From positions 1 through 64,000 of the forward strand of contig CAWHUM010000021.1 of assembly GCA_963832445.1 (NCBI GenBank): 64,000 nt of DNA, given 5' to 3'. Within the stretch, counting starts at the first letter, position 1. Each line of letters opens with the position of its first letter. Position numbers and translations under genes: made by a program. The DNA comes from AWTP1-13 sp963832445. Its GTDB lineage: Bacteria; Pseudomonadota; Alphaproteobacteria; Rhizobiales; Hyphomicrobiaceae. The notes under the pieces were generated by a model. It saw nothing but the letters and a program-made list of their open reading frames with translations, had not been told where the DNA came from and did not search any database. Of this stretch, positions 29,671 through 37,383 are shown in pieces.

Positions 29671-29788
29671 TCGAAGGTCGCCAGTCAGGGTTTTACGCTG
29701 TTAGCGCCAGGGTTTAGCCGAATAGCCCGCGAGCAGTCTTAGTCTGAACTTCGGATAGCAATCCCCGCAGCAAAGGCATGCACCCCCG

Positions 29789-30201
29789 GTGACCCGTATC
29801 TTGATCGCCGACGACCATGAGGTTGTTCGGTCCGGCCTCCGCAGAGACCTGGAATCCCAGCCCAAGTGGGAAGTGGTCGGTGAGGCCTCGGACGGCAACG
29901 AGGCCGTGGCAAAGGCCTTTGAACTCGAGCCCGATATTGCTGTTCTCGACTATGCCTTGCCGCTGGTCAACGGCGTAGAGGCGACGCGGCAAAGGACTGC
30001 GGCGACAAGGCCGTCGGCGTCGTCCTATCCGGCGTGGGCAGCGATGGCGCACTCGGCGTGCGCATGATCAAGGAGCGCGGCGGGCTGACTTTGGCTCAGG
30101 CCGAGTTCGACCACGTAGCGCAGGGTGGCATGCCGCAAAGTGCAGCCGACACCGGCATGGTCGATCATGTCGTGCCGGTCGAGGACATGCCGGCCTTGTG
30201 A
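29789..30201 (+). pseudogene. chimeric remnant: receiver domain joined to a CheB-like methylesterase end
   Basis: The first 70 or so residues are the start of a response regulator: ILIADDHEVVRSGL (acidic pair), AVLDYALPLVNGVEATR (the Asp and the PLxNG loop). After residue 70 the text changes. With a frame change near 30000 it reads GVVLSGVGSDGALGVRMIKERGG and ends in PQSAADTGMVDHVVPVEDMP, the C-terminal part of a CheB methylesterase. The two pieces come from different proteins and are joined out of frame, so no product is expected. Confidence 0.6.
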
Positions 30202-30377
30202 TCGCTCACCGCTACCCGTGCCGCGCGGTCTCTCATTCCTTCATTGAGGCGATCATGGCGGAGCGCGCCTTGCGGTCAATGCCCAGCCCGTGGGATGAGC
30301 AGCATGCCCTATCCCGCGGTGCAGAGCATGTTCGACTTTTCCCAGTCTGGCACGTACCGTTGCTTCTGAGACCCCTC

Positions 30378-31472
30378 ATGAACCTCTTGCTTAAAGAAAT
30401 CCGTCACAATCCCCTGCTCTGGCTGCTGACCTTCGTGCCCGTGGTGTTCGCCGCTCACAAGGTCAAGCCCGAAGCACACACACTTCTTTTTGTGCTGTCC
30501 GTCCTGGCGATCGTGCCGCTGGCCGCGCTGCTGAGCCACGCCACCCAATCCGTGGCGGCCAAGACCGGCGATACGGTCGGTGGTCTGCTCAACGCTACGC
30601 TGGGGAACCTGACCGAATTGGTCATCGCGCTCGCCGCATTGCGCGCCGGGCAATACACGCTGGTAAAGGCATCCATCGCCGGGGCGATTGTAACCAACGT
30701 GTTGTTCATGTTGGGCGCGTCGTTCCTGCTCGGCGGACTCAAGCACCACGTGCAGGAATACAACCGAGCCAGCGCCCGCCTGCTAGCGGGCCTGCTCTTT
30801 CTGGCCACGGTCGCCATGTTGGTTCCCTCGGTGGTCTCTGGAGCCGACGCCCCGGCGGGGTCGGCGTTCGCCGAGAAGTTGAGCGTCAGCCTGTCTGTGC
30901 TTCTTATCGCCGCCTACGGACTAGGGCTGTTGTTCTCGCTCAAGACACATCGCGAATTTTTCGGCAGCGCGGCTCAGCAGGAGACAGGCGAGGCGCCATG
31001 GCCCCTGGGCTTGGCCCTGGCCACGCTGGCTGGCGTCACCGTTCTGGTCGCGCTGGTGAGCGAGGTGTTCGTCGAGTCCGTGCAGCAGGCAGCGGTGGCG
31101 TTCGGGATGACGCCCGCGTTTGTGGGTTTCATTGTCGTGGCGCTAGTGGGCGGTGCGGCGGAGATGGCATCAGCGTTTTCTGCCGCGCGCAAGGATCGGC
31201 TGGACCTGAGCGTGGGTATCGCGCTGGGGAGCGCATCGCAAATCGCGCTTTTTGTCGCTCCCATTCTGGTGCTGTTAAGTTACGTCATCGCCCCGGTGCC
31301 GATGGACCTGCAATTCTGGCCGGGCGCAGTGGTAATGATGCTCATCGCCACCATGACCGCATCCCTCGTGACCAACAGCGGGCGGTCGGCGTGGTTTGTC
31401 GGGGTGCTCTTACTGATGGTGTACCTGATTTTCGCCATGACGCTTTACCTGTTGCCGCCCCGGCTACAATGA
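30378..31472 (+). CDS. Ca2+/H+ antiporter of the CaCA superfamily
   Basis: The protein has 364 residues from the ATG at 30378; the upstream part of the open frame is not protein-like. It has about eleven membrane helices. The two inverted halves each carry the ion-binding motif: GNLTELVIALAALRAGQ in the first half and VGGAAEMASAFSAARKDRLDL with GSASQIALF in the second. The key acidic residues (Glu of TEL and of AEM) are present. It exports Ca2+ in exchange for protons across the inner membrane, as ChaA and Cax proteins do. It is followed 35 bases later by a small channel-like gene. Confidence 0.88.
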   Translation: MNLLLKEIRHNPLLWLLTFVPVVFAAHKVKPEAHTLLFVLSVLAIVPLAALLSHATQSVAAKTGDTVGGLLNATLGNLTELVIALAALRAGQYTLVKASIAGAIVTNVLFMLGASFLLGGLKHHVQEYNRASARLLAGLLFLATVAMLVPSVVSGADAPAGSAFAEKLSVSLSVLLIAAYGLGLLFSLKTHREFFGSAAQQETGEAPWPLGLALATLAGVTVLVALVSEVFVESVQQAAVAFGMTPAFVGFIVVALVGGAAEMASAFSAARKDRLDLSVGIALGSASQIALFVAPILVLLSYVIAPVPMDLQFWPGAVVMMLIATMTASLVTNSGRSAWFVGVLLLMVYLIFAMTLYLLPPRLQ

Positions 31473-31507
31473 AGGGACCTCCCTCGAAACACAGCTGAGA
31501 ACCCCGC

Positions 31508-31972
31508 GTGTTGCGCCAATTCCTTCTGGGCACTGCCGTCAGCGTCTGCAACATTGCAATCCATGCAATGGTGATGGTGACCGTAATTTGGGTGGCGCGC
31601 AGCGTGAGTGAGCGTGCAACGTCGCGTCAATCGCTTCGATTGATCGCCGTCATGAGCGCGACCGCATCGGTGCTGATGATCGCACATCTTGGCGAAGTGC
31701 TGGTTTGGTCTTTTGCCTATTCGCTCATCAGCATTGCACCTCCTGGCACTGATCTCGTTTATTTTGCCTTTGTAAACTACACAACGCTTGGTTACGGCGA
31801 CGTGACTCCGTTGGAGCACTGGCACTTGCTTGCGCCAATGACGGCAATGAACGGCGTGCTGTCGTTTGGCTGGTCCACAGCCGTCATTTTCGAAGTGCTG
31901 AGGCGAACATTGGCGGCATCCAGCAGCGAGCAGCAACAGCGAGAGCCGAAGCAACGGGCTCGCCACGAGTGA
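31508..31972 (+). CDS. small K+-channel-like membrane protein
   Basis: The protein has 154 residues, with GTG as start. Four hydrophobic stretches are visible. Between the last two lies the pore signature TTLGYGDVTPLEHW, matching the TxGYGD selectivity filter of K+ channels and the loop after it. The last helix (MNGVLSFGWSTAVIFEVL) is the expected inner helix. There is no cytoplasmic regulatory domain. It should form a tetrameric K+-selective pore, as in small two-helix or four-helix channel proteins. It directly follows the Ca2+/H+ antiporter in the same direction, so an ion-balance unit is likely. Confidence 0.82.
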   Translation: MLRQFLLGTAVSVCNIAIHAMVMVTVIWVARSVSERATSRQSLRLIAVMSATASVLMIAHLGEVLVWSFAYSLISIAPPGTDLVYFAFVNYTTLGYGDVTPLEHWHLLAPMTAMNGVLSFGWSTAVIFEVLRRTLAASSSEQQQREPKQRARHE

Positions 31973-32152
31973 GCTACGGCAGCGCTGATTGGGGCAAATC
32001 TGCGCAGCGATCAGCTCGCTTGAACTCGATGGGCCACCGCTCAGCCCGAACCAATTTGAGTGCAAGAGATTGTTGCATCTGCTGACAGCAGAAAGTGGCA
32101 CGAACTACCCTGTCGGACGCTGGGCAGAGCACGGCAGCTCTGCCCAGGTATT

Positions 32153-32788
32153 TCAGACCTCGATTTTCTCGGCGATATCAAGCGCGTCGTCGATCTCCAC
32201 GCCGAGGTAGCGCACAGTGCTTTCGATCTTGGTGTGGCCGAGAAGCAGTTGAACGGCGCGTAAGTTGCCCGTCCGCCGATAGATCAGGGTCGCCTTCGTG
32301 CGGCGCATGGAGTGCGTCGCGTACTTGCGCGGATCGAGGCCAATGCTGGTGACCCACTCCCCGACGAGGCGAGCGTACTGGCGCGTGGTCAGATGCTGAT
32401 CGGGCCCGCGACGCCCCGGGAACAAGCAGTGGCCCGGTTTGCGGCCCCTGATGTGGAGGTAGTCGTCGACCGCTTGACGAGTCACCTCGGTCAGCTCGAA
32501 GCGCACGGGCTGACCCGTCTTCTTCTGCCGTACGTTGGCGCGGTCCAGCGCGTAACCGTTGGGCGCCACGTCGTCAACGCGAAGCGCAACGAGGTCGCAG
32601 CCGCGCAGCTTGCTGTCGATCGCAAGATTGAAGAGTGCCAGATCGCGCGAGCGGCGCTCCAATTGCAATCTGGCGCGGATCGACCAGACATGACCCGGCC
32701 GCAGTGGCGGTTTCGGTCCTATGACCTTGCCCTTGTTCCGGACTCGTGGGTGCGGTGCATCTATTGACGAAGGATTTTGGTCGTTCAT
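32153..32788 (-). CDS. short tyrosine recombinase (integrase)
   Basis: The protein has 211 residues from the ATG at 32788, which follows AAGGAGACCTCCC. The catalytic domain is complete: Arg near residue 62 (SKLRGCDL), HSMRR with His 159 and Arg 162, His 185 in LLLGHTKIES and the Tyr nucleophile 194 in VRYLGV. The usual N-terminal core-binding domain is almost absent (about 40 residues before the catalytic fold), so it is much shorter than the 300-400 residues of typical phage integrases. Such short forms occur in integrative elements of alphaproteobacteria. It lies 1.5 kb from a tRNA-Arg 3' fragment, a plausible attachment site. Confidence 0.8.
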   Translation of the reverse strand: MNDQNPSSIDAPHPRVRNKGKVIGPKPPLRPGHVWSIRARLQLERRSRDLALFNLAIDSKLRGCDLVALRVDDVAPNGYALDRANVRQKKTGQPVRFELTEVTRQAVDDYLHIRGRKPGHCLFPGRRGPDQHLTTRQYARLVGEWVTSIGLDPRKYATHSMRRTKATLIYRRTGNLRAVQLLLGHTKIESTVRYLGVEIDDALDIAEKIEV

Positions 32789-33096
32789 GGGAGGTCTCCT
32801 TGGTTGAGAGACCTCCCAGGTTCCGACCCCAGCGGCGCAACTCATTGATCGATTGGCAGCTCTCGGGCAGGATTTGCCGTGACGTGGTTACCGACCCAGG
32901 CCCGCCTCGGCAAAGTTTGACCCTCTACTGACCTCGCGACGGTTAGAATCTCGCCCGCTTGCGCGATCCGACGACGTTGTGCGCCACGTCTCGGATGAGC
33001 CTCTCTCCAGGGCACTGGGTCACTTGGTTGGGTGCTGATCGCTTCGCAGGACGATCGCCACCGCGCCGGCCATAGCGAGCCCCCGATTTGAAAACC
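32789..33096. other. no gene seen between integrase and IS630
   Basis: Only short shadow frames occur. The integrase promoter should lie here, but no clear -10/-35 pair is visible. Confidence 0.4.
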
Positions 33097-34153
33097 TAGA
33101 GCATTTTCCCATCTGACGGAATCGGAGGGGATTCACATTTGGCGCGAACAGTGATTCATGCTGCGGGCTGGTGGAGGAGGCCAGCCCGCATGACGAGACC
33201 TCTTTCCAATGACCTGCGCTCTCGCCTTATCGCCGCGGTTGCTGCCGGGATGAGCTGTCGGGCTGCCGCCGGCCGGTTCGGGGTCGCCGCCTCGACCGCG
33301 GTGAAGTTGGTGCGGCGCTGGCGTGATGCAGGCACCTTGGCGCCGCGCCGGCAAGGCGGCGACAGGCGCTCGGGGCGGATCGAGGCACATGCCGGGGAGA
33401 TCCGGGCCCTGATCGCCGGGCAGGTAGACATCACGCTGACCGAGATCGCCGAGCATCTGGAACGGGAGCACGGCGAAAGGTTTGCGCCGAGCACGATCTG
33501 GCGCTTGCTCGATCGCCACGATCAGACGTTCAAAAAAAACCGCGCACGCCAGCGAGCGGGAACGGGCGGACGTGGCGAGCGCAAGGCAGGTCTGGCACGC
33601 CGCGCAGCGTGACCTCGATCCTGCCCGCCTGGTCTTCATCGACGAAACCGGAGCCACGACCAAGATGGCGCGGCTCTATGGCCGTTCGCGTCGCGGCACG
33701 CGCTGCATCGCCAGCATTCCACACGGCCACTGGAAGACGACGACGTTCGTCGGTGCGCTGAGGCAAACCGGCATGTCCGCGCCGATGGTCCTCGACGGCG
33801 CCATGGATGGCGCTGCATTCCTGGCCTACGTCGAGCAGATGCTGGCGCCGACGTTGCTGCCAGGCGATATCGTCGTCATGGACAATCTGCCCGCCCACAA
33901 GCCGGACAAGGTCCGCAATGCCATCGAGCAGGCTGGGGCCGAGCTGCGCTACCTGCCGCCCTACTCGCCCGACCTCAACCCGATCGAGATGGCCTTCGCC
34001 AAGCTCAAGGCGATCCTGAAAAAGGCTGCCGCCCGCACCCTCCAAGACCTCTGGCGCGCGATCGCGGCCGCCCTCACGCGCCTCACCGCCCACGAATGCC
34101 GCAACTATCTCATCGATGCAGGATACGATGCCGTATGATCGGAATCTGCTCTA
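33097..34153 (+). mobile_element. IS630-family insertion sequence with both ends
   Basis: Both ends begin TAGAGCA, and the first 28 bases of one end match the reverse complement of the other at about 22 positions. The outer TA on each side (33097-33098 and 34152-34153) is the target dinucleotide duplicated by IS630/Tc1-type elements. Length is about 1,057 bases. It carries one transposase, split by a shift. Confidence 0.82.
33190..34138 (+). pseudogene. IS630-family transposase in two overlapping frames
   Basis: The first frame (ATG at 33190) holds the helix-turn-helix domains: MTRPLSNDLRSRLIAA, RFGVAASTAVKLVRRW and APSTIWRLLDRHDQTF. At the eight-A run (33532-33539) the reading must change frame to reach the catalytic half: LVFIDETGATTKMARL (first Asp), IVVMDNLPAHKPDKV (second Asp), NPIEMAFAKLK (Glu). 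The complete protein would have about 315 residues. In the related form with seven A the two halves would be one frame. The change may be repaired by polymerase slippage on the A run, so the element may still be active. Marked as broken because the direct reading is shifted. Confidence 0.8.
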
Positions 34154-34277
34154 GGGGGCTTGCGGGAAGTTTGCGGGGATGCGTCCTGCGCGGTGATGCT
34201 CGGTAGTGCAGAGCCTTGCAAACGGGCGTCCGACTAAACTACTGAGGCTTCACAGCTTCCTCGTTTCACACCTGAAT

Positions 34278-34319
34278 TCCTAATCAGGGGGTCGCAGGTT
34301 CAAGTCCTGCCGGGGTCGC
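34278..34319 (+). other. 3' part of tRNA-Arg(CCT), probable attachment site
   Basis: From the anticodon loop (TTCCTAA, anticodon CCT) the sequence runs through the 3' anticodon strand, variable loop, T arm (GCAGGTTCAAGTCCTGC) and the acceptor strand CGGGGTC. The 5' half is missing; the bases before the loop do not pair in register. Tyrosine recombinases often cross over in the anticodon loop or T arm and leave such a 3' copy at one end of an island. The intact tRNA gene is outside the window. Confidence 0.7.
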
Positions 34320-34333
34320 GAACCCAAAAGGAC

Positions 34334-34368
34334 GAGCGGGCTACGGCACGAAAGTGCCGCAGCCGCTC
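34334..34368 (+). terminator. strong stem-loop behind the tRNA fragment
   Basis: GAGCGGGCTACGGCAC pairs with GTGCCGCAGCCGCTC around a GAAA loop (about 15 pairs, two imperfections). No T-run follows, so it may be a non-classical terminator or processing element. Confidence 0.5.
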
Positions 34369-34416
34369 TCCATTCCTCCGACTATTGACGTCCCCAAACG
34401 GACGAGGCTGGAACCC

Positions 34417-34764
34417 TTAAGGTTGGCCTGCGCCCGAAAACGCTTCCGCCGCCCAGCCAGAGTACAAGTAGGCCTTGCCGCCGGCCGGATCGGTGTCCAC
34501 AAGGTACAGCTTGTCGCCGGCTCGGAAGATGATGGCTCCAGCCTTCACTTCTTGCGCTCCCAGCTTCACCATGTGCGCAGTCGGATCGGTTTTTGATGAC
34601 CCTTTCACGATGTTGAAGGTCTTGGGATCCACGTAGATCCCCTCACTGGCGTTGAGGGCACCGAGTTGAGTTCGGTCCTGCGCCGAGATTGCGGGGTTTG
34701 ACGTCGAAGCGGCAAATCCGATTGCTGCCCCCAGGGCGAGTAGAGTGATGCTGCGTGCTAACAT
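34417..34764 (-). CDS. small exported protein
   Basis: The protein has 115 residues. The signal peptide covers about residues 1-28 (cut after ISA). The mature part is Ala-, Lys- and Gly-rich, with beta-strand-like blocks (GAIIFRAGDKLYLVDTDP and AYLYSGWAAEAF). AGGAG lies seven bases before the ATG. No family is recognised. It is the first gene beyond the attachment-site fragment and probably belongs to the backbone. Confidence 0.6.
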   Translation of the reverse strand: MLARSITLLALGAAIGFAASTSNPAISAQDRTQLGALNASEGIYVDPKTFNIVKGSSKTDPTAHMVKLGAQEVKAGAIIFRAGDKLYLVDTDPAGGKAYLYSGWAAEAFSGAGQP

Positions 34765-35058
34765 GAACGGCTCCTGCGCGATTGGTTTGGCTGCATTTCA
34801 GGCGATTAGCCTGCCGCTTGAGATAGTCATGGGCAGCCCCTCGTGCGGTATCGGTAGAACTCCTCAGCCCCGTGGGAGGTTATGCCTGATAGCCCACGGC
34901 CGATCTGCGCACAGCAGGTAAGCGCCGAGGTTAGCTCTCGCGCCTTCATCCTGCGGTAACTTCGGCCAGTATCGTTGAGGAACCCAGCCGGCTTGGTCGC
35001 TATCTGGCAACAGCTAGTGGCCGGCGAAGCCTGCACTGCTGAACGCCGACTGAGGCCG

Positions 35059-36113
35059 CTAGCGGCGGTTGAAGGTGCCCGTCGTAGCCGGGCCTGCGCT
35101 ACAACACGGGTCTGTCCGCAACTTTCCATACGCCGCCATCAGCTGGCGAGCCAGATCGGCGTTGTTGTGGATGTAGTTCTCGACAATTCCGGCGCTGCAG
35201 GCCCTCCAGTCGGACACTTGATCCGGCGTGAGATCGTGGACCGTCATGCCCTTCTGGCGAAACTCCTTGTAGAGCCCTGCCTCGATCTCCGTCACGGTTT
35301 GGCGGCTCCTCAGTTCTTCTTTCCTCGCCGCTTGCGCCAAGATCGTCTTGTGGCTCTCGGGAAGCGACTGCCAGACCTTCTCATTGACGATAAGGAAGAA
35401 TTCAATCGGCGCGTGCTGCGTGCGCGTGATGGTATCGGCCACCGTCCACAGCTGGCGATTGGCGATGAGGCTGCTGGCGCCAGTGGCCATTTCGATGTCG
35501 CGTGACTGAAAGGCCTCGGGGGTCTTGTTGGCCGACACCATGACAGGCCTACCCCCGCATTGCTTCACGACCCCGCATGTGTCGGGCTGAAAACGCAAAT
35601 CCTTCGATCCTTGATCCGGTCCGGCTCGGTGGTCGTGGTGCCCTTGGAAATGAAAATCTGGTTGCCTACCGACTGCCACCAAAGAACGCGAACGCCAATC
35701 GTGTCGAGGATCGTCTTGTCGATCAGCTTGCGCATCTCGCTATCGGGGCTTGCGGTTGCGCGCACCAGCTCCTCAAAGTTGAAAAGGAACGGCTGCTCCA
35801 TGATGTCGATGGCAGGAATGCGCTTGGCGAACTGATTGAGCCCGGCGACACCCATCTCGATGGCACCGGTTTCGACGGCGCCCACGGTCCGGTCGTCGAT
35901 GTAGAGCTTGCCTTTGTCGAAGATCTCGACGGAGATGGCGCCATTCGACTGCTTCTCCACCTCCTCCTTGAAACGCACCAGGCTCTTGCCCAGCAAGGCG
36001 TCGGTCGCCGGAAGCTGAAGGGTAACCCTGAGCTTGGTCTGTTGGCCTTCTGCCGCCAACGGCAGGCCCGCGAAAATGACAAGCATGCAAGAATAAAGCA
36101 GCCGTGCTCTCAT
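35059..36113 (-). pseudogene. TRAP transporter substrate-binding protein (DctP-type), frameshifted
   Basis: The start at 36113 follows GGAGGGGC. A signal peptide of about 23 residues leads to LRVTLQLPATDALLGKSLVRFKEEVEK and FAKRIPAIDIMEQPFLF, then a WWQSVGNQIFI block typical of DctP proteins. Near 35577-35590 the reading must change frame. The second frame holds VVKQCGGRPVMVSANKTPEAFQ, TITRTQHAPIEFFLIVNEK and the closing GKLRTDPCCSAGP. Joined, the protein has about 350 residues, a normal length. No permease genes (DctQ, DctM) are next to it, so it is an orphan binding protein as well as a broken one. A full TRAP set lies at 46-49 kb. Confidence 0.78.
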
Positions 36114-36420
36114 TATGCCCCTCCGCGGCATTCGACATTTCCCCTGGGCCGATAGCGTTTGCGCATCGTGGCAACAGTGTGGCCCCAGCAAGCGGCGCGA
36201 CCACCCGCCGCCTTCGGGCATCCCGCTACGGCGGGGCTTGGCGCGGTCTCGAGGGAGTGAGCTGCCTTTCGGCTCGTGCGCCCTGGTACTGCAATGACGC
36301 CTGCTCGACATTGACAGCGGTGCAGCTTTCCCTACTTTCCGCCGCTGGCGCCTTGGAGACGACCGGCCGTTGTCTGGCCAATCTCGCGCGAGGGCGTCGT
36401 CTTGGGGCCAATCGAACAAA

Positions 36421-37347
36421 ATGCCCGCTGTCGTGCGCAATGTCGGTGGCGTGACGGACCCGTTGGCGGAGCGGCATAAGCGGACGGCCGCAATCCTTGC
36501 AGAGCTGAGGCAGGCGCGCAGCAGGCTCGGTGGTGGACCGGCGGCCCTTTCCCCGGCGATACGGGCGCTCCGGCGGATCGAGGCCCGGCTGGACCGTCCA
36601 CTGCGGCTCGCCGTGGTCGGCGAGTTCAACTCGGGCAAGTCCTCCCTGACGAACCTGCTCGCCAGGACCGAGACGCTGCCGACCGCCGTGGTATCCAACA
36701 CCCGAATTCCTACGCTCCTGTGCTACGCGCGCGAGCCCAAAATCTGGGCCGTGGACGAGCACGGCAGGCGGGAGTGGTTGCGCGCGGACCAGCGGATTCT
36801 GCCGCGTTCGATCTTTCGCCTGGAGGTCGGGCTGCCCGCCGAACGGTTGCGAGCAGTACAAATCCTCGATCTGCCAGGGATTGCCGATCCGCAATTTCAC
36901 GACCCCGGCATCGATGCTGAAGTCCATGACGTCCACGCTATAATATGGTGCACCGTCAGCACTCAGGCGTGGAAGGAAAGCGAGAGAACGGCCTGGCGCA
37001 ACCTGCCGGCGCGGCTGCGAGCGCGCGGACTCTTGGTGGCGACCCATGCCGACCTGCTGCACGACCACCACGACGCCGCCAAGCTGCTGCAGCGTTTGCG
37101 CGGGGAGGGAGGCGCGCTGTTTCAGGATGTCGTGCTGGTCTCAACTCTGGATGCACTGGCGCTGATCGGGCGAGAGGGTGAAGGCTCGGGCAACGCTGCC
37201 TGGACGGCGACCGGCGCCGACGCATTGGAAGCGGCTCTGTACCGGCTTGTGCGCAATCTGCGCGATGAGCGCGCCGATGCAGGCCTCAGGATCACCAGCC
37301 GGATCGCCAATCGCGCACTGTCACAGCTGAATGGCCTGGCGATATAG
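36421..37347 (+). CDS. dynamin-like GTPase, GTPase domain only
   Basis: The protein has 308 residues from the ATG at 36421. The GTP-binding motifs are clear: P-loop GEFNSGKSS (about 67-75), the Thr of switch I near TAVVSNTRIPT, DLPG in ILDLPGIAD (about 150-153) and THAD (about 208-211) in place of NKxD. The VVGEFNSGKSSLTNLL pattern is that of bacterial dynamin-like proteins. Their long helical stalk is missing, so this one is short. It would need a partner for membrane remodelling, and a full-length relative lies at 42-44 kb in the same direction. It is flanked by divergent or unrelated genes, and no operon is obvious. Confidence 0.8.
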   Translation: MPAVVRNVGGVTDPLAERHKRTAAILAELRQARSRLGGGPAALSPAIRALRRIEARLDRPLRLAVVGEFNSGKSSLTNLLARTETLPTAVVSNTRIPTLLCYAREPKIWAVDEHGRREWLRADQRILPRSIFRLEVGLPAERLRAVQILDLPGIADPQFHDPGIDAEVHDVHAIIWCTVSTQAWKESERTAWRNLPARLRARGLLVATHADLLHDHHDAAKLLQRLRGEGGALFQDVVLVSTLDALALIGREGEGSGNAAWTATGADALEAALYRLVRNLRDERADAGLRITSRIANRALSQLNGLAI

Positions 37348-37383
37348 CCCCGGGCCTGGCAACCCCGCCTCCCGGGCCTGCGC

